NCBI RefSeq assembly: GCF_000961795.1
Contig: NZ_LADU01000019.1
Span: forward strand, 1 to 64,000
Reading direction: 5' to 3'
DNA length: 64,000 nucleotides
Source: Hyphomonas sp. BRH_c22
Lineage (GTDB): Bacteria > Pseudomonadota > Alphaproteobacteria > Caulobacterales > Hyphomonadaceae
Part shown: positions 57,216 to 64,000 of the stretch, one piece after another
Numbering within the stretch: the first letter of the stretch is position 1
How the letters are laid out: each line of letters opens with the position of its first letter
Translations under genes and position numbers: made by a program
Notes under the pieces: model-generated
Databases searched by the model: none
What the model was told of the DNA's origin: nothing
The model's input: only the letters and a program-made list of their open reading frames with translations

Positions 57216-58552
57216 TCTTGAGGCTCCAGCGTCTCGTTGAAGCGCACCGGCTTGCCGCCGCCCTTGGCGACAATCTCGCCGTCGCGCATCACAAAGCCGC
57301 CGCGCACTATGGTCGCCACCGGCCAGCCGGTCGCTTCGAACCCGTCAAACTGGGTCCAGCCGCATTTCGACTTCGACCATTCCGCCGTGATGGTTTCCTT
57401 GCGCTTCAGGTCCACGACCGTGAAGTCGGCATGATAGCCTTCGGCGATGCGGCCCTTGTCGGCGAGGCCGAACACGCGCTGCGGCCCGGCGCTGGTCAGC
57501 TCCACGAAACGCTGCAGGCTCAGCTTGCCGTCATTCACATGGGTCAGCATCACCGGCACCAGCGTCTGGACACCCGGCATGCCGCTGGGGCTGGCCGGAT
57601 AGGGAAGCTGCTTTTCCTCAATCGTGTGCGGCGCATGGTCGGTCGCCAGCACGTCCACGATACCCGCGTTCAAGGCCCGCCACAGCGCCTCGCGGTGGCG
57701 CGCTTCGCGGACCGGCGGGTTCTGCTGCGCAAAGCCCTTGAGGCGCTCGTAGCAATCGGGCGCCGCCAGCGTCAGGTGGTTGGGAAGCACTTCCACGCTG
57801 GCCACATCCTTGGCGTCGCGCAGCAATTCCATTTCTTCGGCCGTGGAAATGTGCAGCACATGGATACGCTTGCCGCAGGCCCGCGCGATGCGCAGCAGGC
57901 GCCGCGTCGACGACACCGCCGCTTCCACGTCGCGCACCACAATATGGCTCTGCCAGTCGCCCGTCACCGCCAGCTCGCGGCGTTCGGCCAGCCGGTATTC
58001 GTCTTCGGAATGGAACGCGGCCCGGCGCTTGATCGCACGCAGCACGGCCTCGACGCCTTCATCATCCTGCACCAGAAGGTCACCCGTGGACGCCCCCATG
58101 AACACCTTGACACCGCAACAGCCCGGCGTAGCCTCCATTTCAGCGAGCACGCCGACATTGTGGTGTGTCGCGCCAGCATAGAAGGCATGGTCTATGTCCA
58201 TGCGCCCCTTGGCGCGGGCCAGCTTGTCGGCCAGCATTTCGGGGCTGGTTGTCGATGGATTGGTGTTCGGCATCTCGAACACCGCCACCACGCCGCCCAG
58301 CGCGGCAGAGCGCGCCCCGGTCTCAAGGTCTTCCTTCCAGTCCAGCCCCGGCTCGCGGAAATGCACCTGGCTGTCGATCACGCCCGGCAATATGTGCAGC
58401 CCGGTGGCGTCATAGGTCTCGCCCGCGCTGGCGCCTGACAGGTCGCCAATCGCAACGATCCGCTCGCCCCGCACGCCAATATCCGTGCGGGCCTCGCCGC
58501 CGGGTGTGACAATGGTGCCGCCACGCAGGATCAGGTCAAATGTCTTGCTCAT
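57212..58552 (-). CDS. Dihydroorotase-like cyclic amidohydrolase
   Basis: The 446-residue amidohydrolase has the family motif FREPG, carbamylated Lys149 (CGVKVFMGAS), His181 (HSEDEY), a metal His in HVLHIST, and catalytic Asp in ATDHAPH. The usual HxH metal pair is Gln62-Val-His64, so one ligand is missing. The subgroup with this change is usually annotated dihydroorotase, but could be another amidohydrolase. It is translationally coupled to the potassium-channel gene. The start at 58552 removes a 15-residue extension. Confidence 0.85.
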   Translation of the reverse strand: MSKTFDLILRGGTIVTPGGEARTDIGVRGERIVAIGDLSGASAGETYDATGLHILPGVIDSQVHFREPGLDWKEDLETGARSAALGGVVAVFEMPNTNPSTTSPEMLADKLARAKGRMDIDHAFYAGATHHNVGVLAEMEATPGCCGVKVFMGASTGDLLVQDDEGVEAVLRAIKRRAAFHSEDEYRLAERRELAVTGDWQSHIVVRDVEAAVSSTRRLLRIARACGKRIHVLHISTAEEMELLRDAKDVASVEVLPNHLTLAAPDCYERLKGFAQQNPPVREARHREALWRALNAGIVDVLATDHAPHTIEEKQLPYPASPSGMPGVQTLVPVMLTHVNDGKLSLQRFVELTSAGPQRVFGLADKGRIAEGYHADFTVVDLKRKETITAEWSKSKCGWTQFDGFEATGWPVATIVRGGFVMRDGEIVAKGGGKPVRFNETLEPQD

Positions 58553-58665
58553 GGCCCCCCTTATGCTACTGCGCGCGGCGCCTGTCATCCCGTACAAGTG
58601 CAGCGGCGCGCAGGCGCGGCACGAAAGACACTGACAAACCCGTCAGCGCCCACTAGGTTGCCCCC

Positions 58666-59475
58666 ATGTCAAAACGCATCATTCCCAACCGATCCATCAT
58701 CCGCCTGTCCGGCCCGGACATGCTGGCCCTGCTCGAGCGCACGGTCACGCACTCCGTCGACAACTGGAACACCGGCGAGATGCGTTATGGCGCGCTGCTG
58801 ACCCCCCAGGGCAAGATTGTCGCCGATTACCTGGCCATGCTGTCGCTCGACAACATCTATCTCGATGTGCACAGCGGCGCGGCGGATGACCTGGAAAAGC
58901 GGCTCAAGCTGTTCCGCCTGCGCTCCGACGTGGTGATCGAGCGCCTGACGGATGATGTCGTCACCGAAGGCAGCTGGGCCGATGTCCGCTCCGCCCAGCT
59001 CCCCCACCGCGCCATATCGCCGAAGGCCGAGATCGGCCTCGAAATGCCCCGCGAGGAATGGCACGCCGCCCGAATCGCCGCCGGCGTGCCCGAATGGGGC
59101 GCCGATTACCGCGCATCGGAAGTCTTCCCCACGGACGTCAACCTCGACGTCATGGGCGGTATCGACTACAAGAAAGGCTGCTTTGTCGGCCAGGAAGTGG
59201 CCAGCCGCATGAAGCGCAAGGGCAAGATCCGCAAGCGCACCCTGCCGGTTCACGGCGAGGGCCTGAAAGTGGGCGCTGACGTGCTGGCAGGTTCCTCCAT
59301 CGGCACCATTTCCAGCGTGTCAGGCACGCATGGCCTGGCGCTCCTGCGCACCGACCGGCTCGTCTCGGCCGAAGCCGCCGGCCACGCATTCACCTGCGGC
59401 GGCCGCCCCATCACCATCGACCGTCCGGCCTGGCTGGACCTCGAACTCATCGCCCTGTCGGCCGCCAATGACTGA
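58666..59475 (+). CDS. ygfZ: YgfZ/GcvT-family folate-binding protein
   Basis: The 269-residue protein has the YgfZ/IBA57 signature KKGCFVGQEVASRM and takes part in folate-dependent Fe-S cluster assembly or repair. Length and domain order (GcvT-like fold, short C-terminal beta barrel) are usual for alphaproteobacteria. It overlaps the tag gene by 8 bp. Confidence 0.9.
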   Translation: MSKRIIPNRSIIRLSGPDMLALLERTVTHSVDNWNTGEMRYGALLTPQGKIVADYLAMLSLDNIYLDVHSGAADDLEKRLKLFRLRSDVVIERLTDDVVTEGSWADVRSAQLPHRAISPKAEIGLEMPREEWHAARIAAGVPEWGADYRASEVFPTDVNLDVMGGIDYKKGCFVGQEVASRMKRKGKIRKRTLPVHGEGLKVGADVLAGSSIGTISSVSGTHGLALLRTDRLVSAEAAGHAFTCGGRPITIDRPAWLDLELIALSAAND

Positions 59476-60052
59476 CACCCTCCACTGTGCCTGGGCCCCG
59501 CTCGATGACCCCCTCTACCGCGGTTACCATGACACGGAATGGGGCGTGCCGGAGCGCGACCCGCGCGCGCTGTGGGAAAAACTCCAGCTCGACGGCATGC
59601 AGGCCGGGCTGTCCTGGATCACGATCCTGCGCAAACGCGACTCCATCCGCGCGGAATTCGACGGCTTCGACCCCGAGCGCCTTGTCCGCTGGACACCGGC
59701 CCGCATCGCCAAAGCACTTGAGAATCCGGGCATCATCCGCAGTCCGAAAAAGATCGACGCCACGATCGGCAATGCGCGCGCCTTCCTGGACATGGCCGAA
59801 GCGGGAGAGGATTTCTCGGACTATTGCTGGAACTGGGTGGGCGGCCAGCCCATCGTCAATCGCTGGAAAAGTTTCCGGCAGGCCCCGACATTCACCGACT
59901 GGTCGGCCGCCATGTCCAAGGACCTGAAGAAACGGGGTTTCAAGTTTGTCGGTCCCACGATTGTCTACGCATGGGCGCAGGCGGTCGGCATGGTGAATGA
60001 CCATGATGTAACTTGCCCGCGTCATAAAGCTGTACAGAAGTCCCGATCATGA
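59468..60052 (+). CDS. tag: DNA-3-methyladenine glycosylase I
   Basis: The 194-residue Tag removes 3-methyladenine from DNA. It starts CAWAPLDDPLYRGYHDTEWG and has the helix-hairpin-helix-like GLSWITILRKR plus zinc ligands (Cys near the N-terminus, HDVTCPRH at the end). ATG 59468 overlaps ygfZ. A longer frame from 59330 is an artefact inside ygfZ. It is followed, with 4-bp overlap, by a small lipoprotein gene. Confidence 0.92.
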   Translation: MTDTLHCAWAPLDDPLYRGYHDTEWGVPERDPRALWEKLQLDGMQAGLSWITILRKRDSIRAEFDGFDPERLVRWTPARIAKALENPGIIRSPKKIDATIGNARAFLDMAEAGEDFSDYCWNWVGGQPIVNRWKSFRQAPTFTDWSAAMSKDLKKRGFKFVGPTIVYAWAQAVGMVNDHDVTCPRHKAVQKSRS

Positions 60053-60357
60053 AACGCCTTGTCATCATTACACTCGCCAGCCTGCCGCTGCTCGCGGCCT
60101 GCACCGCCACATCCGGCGCGGACTACCGCAAGCAGGTCGCCTGGAACCGGTGCGCCAACTCTCCGGGGCCTGACGCCCGCGAGTCCTGCATCACGACACA
60201 GATCGCGCTGATGGAAGCCGCCGACCGGGCCGAAGCCGAGAGCCTCCAGGCCCGGCGGCAGGAGGCCGAGGACCGCCAGGCGCAGGCCGAAGCCCACGGC
60301 GTTCCGCCCGAGGCGGCCCGGCAGACAACTGATTCCGGCCTGACTTGGCCGAAATGA
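60049..60357 (+). CDS. Small lipoprotein, hypothetical
   Basis: This 102-residue product has a type II signal (MKRLVIITLASLPLLAAC) and two further cysteines (RCANSPGPDARESC) likely to form a disulfide. A Gln/Glu/Ala-rich helical tail follows. It overlaps tag by 4 bp. The family is unknown to me. Confidence 0.65.
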   Translation: MKRLVIITLASLPLLAACTATSGADYRKQVAWNRCANSPGPDARESCITTQIALMEAADRAEAESLQARRQEAEDRQAQAEAHGVPPEAARQTTDSGLTWPK

Positions 60358-60466
60358 CCGTCTGCAAGTCATCTCTCGACCCTGAGCCCAACGCGGTTTA
60401 AACCTAGTACATTGAATTAGCGACCATTCGAGGCGCAGACCCCGCTGCGCTCACCCTGAGGGCAAG

Positions 60467-61588
60467 ATGAAAACTGCAGTCATATCGGCGACCGGCCTGT
60501 GGACGCCACCGCATTCGATTTCCAACGAAGAACTCGTCAAAAGCTACAATGCCTGGGCCGACAGCTGGAATGTCGCCTATGCCGCCGAGATCGGGGCGGG
60601 CACCGTTGATCCGAAAACCCATTCCTCCGTCGAGTTCATCGAAAAGGCGTCCGGCATCAAGTCGCGCTTCGTGATCGACAAGGAAGGCATCATCGACCCT
60701 GAAACGATGGCCCCGCGGATCGATGAGCGCCCCAATGACCAGATTTCGGTCATGGCCGAAATGGCCGTTCTGGCAGCGCGCGATGCGCTTGAGCGCGCCG
60801 GCCGCAAGCCGGAAGACATTGACGCCGTCATCTGCGCTGCGTCGAACATGCAGCGCGCCTATCCGGCCATGGCCGTCGAGATCCAGAACGCGCTCGGATG
60901 CGGCGGCTTCGCCTTCGACATGAATGTCGCCTGCTCGTCGGCCACGTTCGGCATCCAGACGGCGGCAGACTTCATCCGCAGCGGCAGCGCCCGGTCTGTC
61001 CTGATGGTCAATCCGGAAATCTGCTCCGGCCACCTCAACTTCACCGACCGCGACAGCCACTTCATCTTCGGTGACGTGGCAACGGCTGTTCTGGTCGAGG
61101 AAGAAAGCATTGCGCCGGCAGGGCACTGGAAAATCCTCGGCACGAAACTGAAGACCGAGTTCTCGAACAATATCCGCAACAATTTCGGCTTCCTCAACCG
61201 CGCTGCCCCGGAAGGCATCGGCGCGCCCGACAAGCTGTTCATGCAGGAAGGCCGAAAGGTGTTCCGCGAAGTGGTGCCGATGGTGGCCAACATGATTGCC
61301 GAGCATCTCGGCGAGCTTGGCTTGCAGGGCTCTGACCTGCGCCGCATGTGGCTGCACCAGGCGAATGCCAACATGAACCGCCTGATCGCGTCAAAGGTCC
61401 TCGGGCACGAAGCGACAGAAGATGAAAGCCCCACCGTGCTCGACACCTATGCCAATACGTCCTCGGCAGGGTCTATCATCGCCTTTCACAAGCATTCAGG
61501 CGACTTAAAGCCCGGTGAAAAGGGCCTGATCTGTTCGTTCGGTGCAGGGTATTCAGCCGGATCGGTCTTCGTCGAAAAGACGGCCTGA
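60467..61588 (+). CDS. Beta-ketoacyl-ACP synthase III-like enzyme
   Basis: The 373-residue thiolase-fold enzyme has the catalytic triad Cys156 (VACSSATFG), His297 (WLHQAN) and Asn330 (YANTSSAGS) of KAS III. It is longer than housekeeping FabH (about 320 residues) and resembles the PA3286-type longer KAS III that feeds fatty-acid or specialised acyl chains into elongation. A GGTTTAAACC palindrome lies 60 bp upstream (60395-60404). Confidence 0.88.
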   Translation: MKTAVISATGLWTPPHSISNEELVKSYNAWADSWNVAYAAEIGAGTVDPKTHSSVEFIEKASGIKSRFVIDKEGIIDPETMAPRIDERPNDQISVMAEMAVLAARDALERAGRKPEDIDAVICAASNMQRAYPAMAVEIQNALGCGGFAFDMNVACSSATFGIQTAADFIRSGSARSVLMVNPEICSGHLNFTDRDSHFIFGDVATAVLVEEESIAPAGHWKILGTKLKTEFSNNIRNNFGFLNRAAPEGIGAPDKLFMQEGRKVFREVVPMVANMIAEHLGELGLQGSDLRRMWLHQANANMNRLIASKVLGHEATEDESPTVLDTYANTSSAGSIIAFHKHSGDLKPGEKGLICSFGAGYSAGSVFVEKTA

Positions 61589-61597
61589 GGCGCCAGC

Positions 61598-61747
61598 CTA
61601 TTCTTCGAGGTCTTCGGCGAACATGTCGCCCCACAGGGCGCGCCGGCTGGCACGGAAGGCTTCGACGACAACGATGATACAGCCGCCGAGCAATACGCAG
61701 AATGGCAGCGTCTGGCCGGAAACGAACTGGGTCATCATGTCGATCAT
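61598..61747 (-). CDS. Small membrane protein, 49 residues
   Basis: ATG 61747 opens a 49-residue frame with one hydrophobic helix (LPFCVLLGGCIIVVVEAF), a basic turn (RASRRALW) and an acidic end (MFAEDLEE). An AGGA site lies 6 nt upstream. It is convergent with the KAS III gene. The composition suits a real single-pass membrane microprotein, but no relative was recognised. Confidence 0.5.
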   Translation of the reverse strand: MIDMMTQFVSGQTLPFCVLLGGCIIVVVEAFRASRRALWGDMFAEDLEE

Positions 61748-61914
61748 GTCTGGTCCTTGCCCGGCCGGAATTTGAGAAGCGGCCTGCTGCCTGTGATATG
61801 CAATGCTTATGCCGCAAAGGACTTAACACCGCATTTGCCAATCAAGGCAGAAATGGGGTCACTTCGTAACCGGCACGCCTCCGTTTCTTTACCCTTGCTA
61901 CCAATAGCTTAAAG

Positions 61915-62550
61915 ATGGCCCTGATGAGCACTCCCCTGAAGCGTTCTGTTAAACCTCCTCGCGTCTGGCAGCGCATGCTGTCGGGGCGACGGCTCGACCT
62001 TGCCCACCCCTCTCCCGTCGATGTCGAGATCGAGGACATCGCACACGGCCTCGCCCGCGTCGCTCGCTGGAACGGGCAGACCAAAGGCGGCCATGCCTTT
62101 TCGGTGGCCGAGCATTCCGTCGTCGTGGAATCGCTGTGCCGTCACCTTCAGCCCGGCCTCAATCCGCGCGACTGCCTCACGGCCCTGCTGCATGACAGCC
62201 CCGAATACGTTATCGGTGACATGATCTCGCCCTTCAAGGCTCTGCTCGGCGAAAGCTACAAGTCAATCGAGGCGCGCCTGCAGGAAGCCATCCATATCCG
62301 GTTCGAACTGGCACCGGTGACGCCGGTCCGGCTCAAGAAGCTGATCAAGAAGGCCGACCATATCTCGGCCTGGTTCGAGGCGGTCCAGCTGGCGGGCTTT
62401 TCCGAACAGGAATCCAACAAGCTGTTCGGCACGCCGCCGGAAGGCATCCGCCTCAAGCTGAAACCGCTCGCCGTGCCCGACGCGCAGGCCGCCTTCCTTG
62501 CCCGCTACAGCCAACTCCACAATGAATTTGAAATGAGCAAACGGCGATGA
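61915..62550 (+). CDS. HD-domain hydrolase, YfbR-like
   Basis: The 211-residue HD phosphohydrolase has the H...HD...D pattern in HAFSVAEHSVVVESL, LLHDSPEYVIGDMISP and KKADHISAWFE. This resembles the YfbR 5'-deoxynucleotidase type. ATG 61924 is an alternative start. It overlaps the NUDIX regulator gene by 4 bp, suggesting a nucleotide-related job under shared control. Confidence 0.87.
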   Translation: MALMSTPLKRSVKPPRVWQRMLSGRRLDLAHPSPVDVEIEDIAHGLARVARWNGQTKGGHAFSVAEHSVVVESLCRHLQPGLNPRDCLTALLHDSPEYVIGDMISPFKALLGESYKSIEARLQEAIHIRFELAPVTPVRLKKLIKKADHISAWFEAVQLAGFSEQESNKLFGTPPEGIRLKLKPLAVPDAQAAFLARYSQLHNEFEMSKRR

Positions 62551-63491
62551 CCTATTCCGTACTGATTGGCCTATCGGCCGTGATGGTCGCCGTGCAGGAC
62601 GACACGCCGCTGGTGCTCGTGACGCAGCGGGAAACCGGTGAAGACGCCCTGCCCTTCGGACCGTTCGACCCTGAGCGCCACCGCACGTTCGATCTGTCCC
62701 TTCGCGGATGGGTACGCGAACAGACCGGGTTCGAACTCGGCTATGTCGAACAGCTCTATACGTTCGGTGACAAGGATCGCGAGACACCCGAAGCCACGCT
62801 CGCCGACGCCCCGCCATCTGCCCGGGTCATCTCCGTCGGCTACCTGGCGCTGATGCCGGAAGCGGCACCAACCGGCGACCCGTTCGAAGCCCGCTGGCAG
62901 GGCTGGTACCGCTACTTCCCGTGGGAAGACCATCGCAACGGCCGCCCCGCCATTATCGACGCCGAGCTCGCCCCCCACCTCTACACATGGGCCGCCGGCA
63001 ACCAGCAACGGCTCGACCGTGCCCGCATCGCCTTCGGGCTTGACGGCGCTCGCTGGGTCGAGGAACGGGTGCTGGAACGCTATGAGCTTCTCTACGAGGC
63101 CGGGCTTGTGGCGGAATGCACGCGTGACGCCGACCTCCCCCACCACGACACCCACCTCGGCGCCACCATGGCCTCCGACCACCGCCGCATCCTCGCAACA
63201 GCACTCGCCCGCCTGCGCGGAAAGGTGAAATACCGGCCCGTCGTGTTCGAATTGCTGCCCGAGCGTTTCACGCTCTCAGCGCTGCAGCGCACCGTGGAAG
63301 CCATTCTCGGCCTGTCACTGCACACGCAGAATTTCAGGCGGGCACTGGACAAGACAGACCTTGTCGCCGGCACGGGACGCCTGGAAACCAGTACGGGCGG
63401 ACGTCCGGCAGAACTCTATGAATTCCGCCGGGATTATGTCCGCGGCATCGCCGCACCGGGTCTTGCCACACCGCGCAAGACCCAGGACTGA
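62547..63491 (+). CDS. NrtR-like NUDIX-domain transcriptional regulator
   Basis: The 314-residue protein has an N-terminal NUDIX-fold domain lacking a complete catalytic NUDIX box. A C-terminal winged-helix domain contains FELLPERFTLSALQRTVEAILG, as in NrtR regulators of NAD metabolism. It likely senses ADP-ribose or a related nucleotide. It is coupled to the HD hydrolase gene. Its target operator was not identified. Confidence 0.82.
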   Translation: MTYSVLIGLSAVMVAVQDDTPLVLVTQRETGEDALPFGPFDPERHRTFDLSLRGWVREQTGFELGYVEQLYTFGDKDRETPEATLADAPPSARVISVGYLALMPEAAPTGDPFEARWQGWYRYFPWEDHRNGRPAIIDAELAPHLYTWAAGNQQRLDRARIAFGLDGARWVEERVLERYELLYEAGLVAECTRDADLPHHDTHLGATMASDHRRILATALARLRGKVKYRPVVFELLPERFTLSALQRTVEAILGLSLHTQNFRRALDKTDLVAGTGRLETSTGGRPAELYEFRRDYVRGIAAPGLATPRKTQD

Positions 63492-64000
63492 TTACTCAAG
63501 GCCTTCCGGCTGCCCGACGATGACATAGGTGAATGCTTCGGGTGACAGGTATGCCTTCGCCACACGGTTCACGTCATCCAGCGTCACGGCATTGATGTTG
63601 GCGTTGCGCGTGTCGAAATAGTCGATGCCGAGTTCTTCCTGGCGCACGCCCATCATCTGGTCCGCAATCTTCGCGTTCGAATCGAAGCCCAGCGCATAGG
63701 AGCCCGTCAGATAGGCCTTGGCATCGGACAGTTCTTCTTCCGTCACGCCATCGGTGGCGAACTGGCCGAGTTCATCCTTGATGCCCGCGAGGAACTCGCT
63801 GGCGCTTTCATTCTTTGTCTGTCCGCCACCGCTCCACGTGTTGAGGTGTTCGGATGTGGACAGGCTGGTGTACACGCCATAGGTGAGCCCCTTCTCGACC
63901 CGCAATGTCTTCATCAGGCGGCTTTCAAAGCCGCCACCGCCGACCGTGTAGTTCAACGCATAGGCCGTGAAGAAATCGGGATGGTCCCGCGCCAGGCCCG
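63492..64000 (-). CDS. M16 family zinc peptidase, C-terminal part, cut by window edge
   Basis: The last 168 residues of an M16 (pitrilysin/insulinase-like) peptidase are visible, with the C-terminal inactive-domain signatures NYTVGGGGFESRLMKTLRVEKGLTYGVY and GVTEEELSDAKAYLTGSY. The gene continues beyond base 64000, where the HxxEH zinc site would be expected in this or the partner chain. The ATG at 63956 is internal. Confidence 0.85.
   Translation of the reverse strand, partial: GLARDHPDFFTAYALNYTVGGGGFESRLMKTLRVEKGLTYGVYTSLSTSEHLNTWSGGGQTKNESASEFLAGIKDELGQFATDGVTEEELSDAKAYLTGSYALGFDSNAKIADQMMGVRQEELGIDYFDTRNANINAVTLDDVNRVAKAYLSPEAFTYVIVGQPEGLE

Noticed and set aside
55443..57221. 592-codon plus-strand open frame
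   Set aside because: It covers two clear genes (AMP ligase and potassium channel) on the opposite strand and has no family features. Similar long shadows at 5943-7454, 9507-11057, 20063-21604, 25996-27504 and 52694-54418 were rejected for the same reason.

Overview
The window is GC-rich, gene-dense bacterial chromosome. The content points to an alphaproteobacterium, most likely a marine member of the Hyphomonadaceae/Caulobacterales-like group. This is inferred from the rpoZ-rel-pyrE-pdxJ-acpS-rnc-era-recO order, an ETF-quinone oxidoreductase, an alphaproteobacterial LexA box (GTTC-N7-GTTC) and the many lipoprotein, TRAP and Bpt genes. No rRNA, tRNA or CRISPR array was seen.

Left part (1-14.6 kb): a truncated priA, a MoxR/CoxE-type pair, a cold-shock/DUF1294 protein, prfB with its programmed +1 frameshift, a class A penicillin-binding protein, a TPR lipoprotein, ETF-QO, a family 4-like uracil-DNA glycosylase, a hemerythrin protein, and two small GT-A transferases around a lipoprotein. 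At 14.6-21.9 kb lies a complete histidine-utilisation locus. hutC-hutF and hutI-hutH-hutG-hutU diverge from a 64-bp gap holding a candidate HutC operator. The gene set gives the formimidoylglutamate -> formylglutamate -> glutamate route. A radical SAM gene with a perfect SOS box follows.

Middle (23-39 kb): a cytochrome b561 and a membrane-anchored LuxR regulator facing each other, two paralogous DUF1801 genes, a DUF389 protein, a beta-hydroxyacid dehydrogenase, MotB, a DASS/TrkA-C transporter, Bpt, and a TRAP transporter (P-Q-M) translationally coupled to an aminotransferase. An IS110 element (35600-36720) then sits inside a REP-like palindrome. Its upstream non-coding end has the anatomy of a bridge RNA, with target and donor guides readable by eye. 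LemA, a sirtuin and Hsp20 follow.

Right part (39-64 kb): parC, an extensin-like protein, a MAPEG/GST pair, the long rpoZ-to-recO housekeeping operon (lepB absent), a NYN-domain gene, a 357-bp gap holding a second REP copy and a candidate small RNA, a TPP enzyme and a feruloyl-CoA-synthase-like ligase, a voltage-sensor-type K+ channel with a C-terminal zinc ribbon coupled to a dihydroorotase-like gene, then ygfZ, tag, a KAS III enzyme, an HD hydrolase coupled to an NrtR-like NUDIX regulator, and a truncated M16 peptidase.

The most interesting item is the IS110/bridge-RNA/REP combination. Next are the candidate sRNA, the structured hsp20 leader, the SOS-controlled radical SAM gene, and two genes started by TTG inside the previous gene's stop codon.
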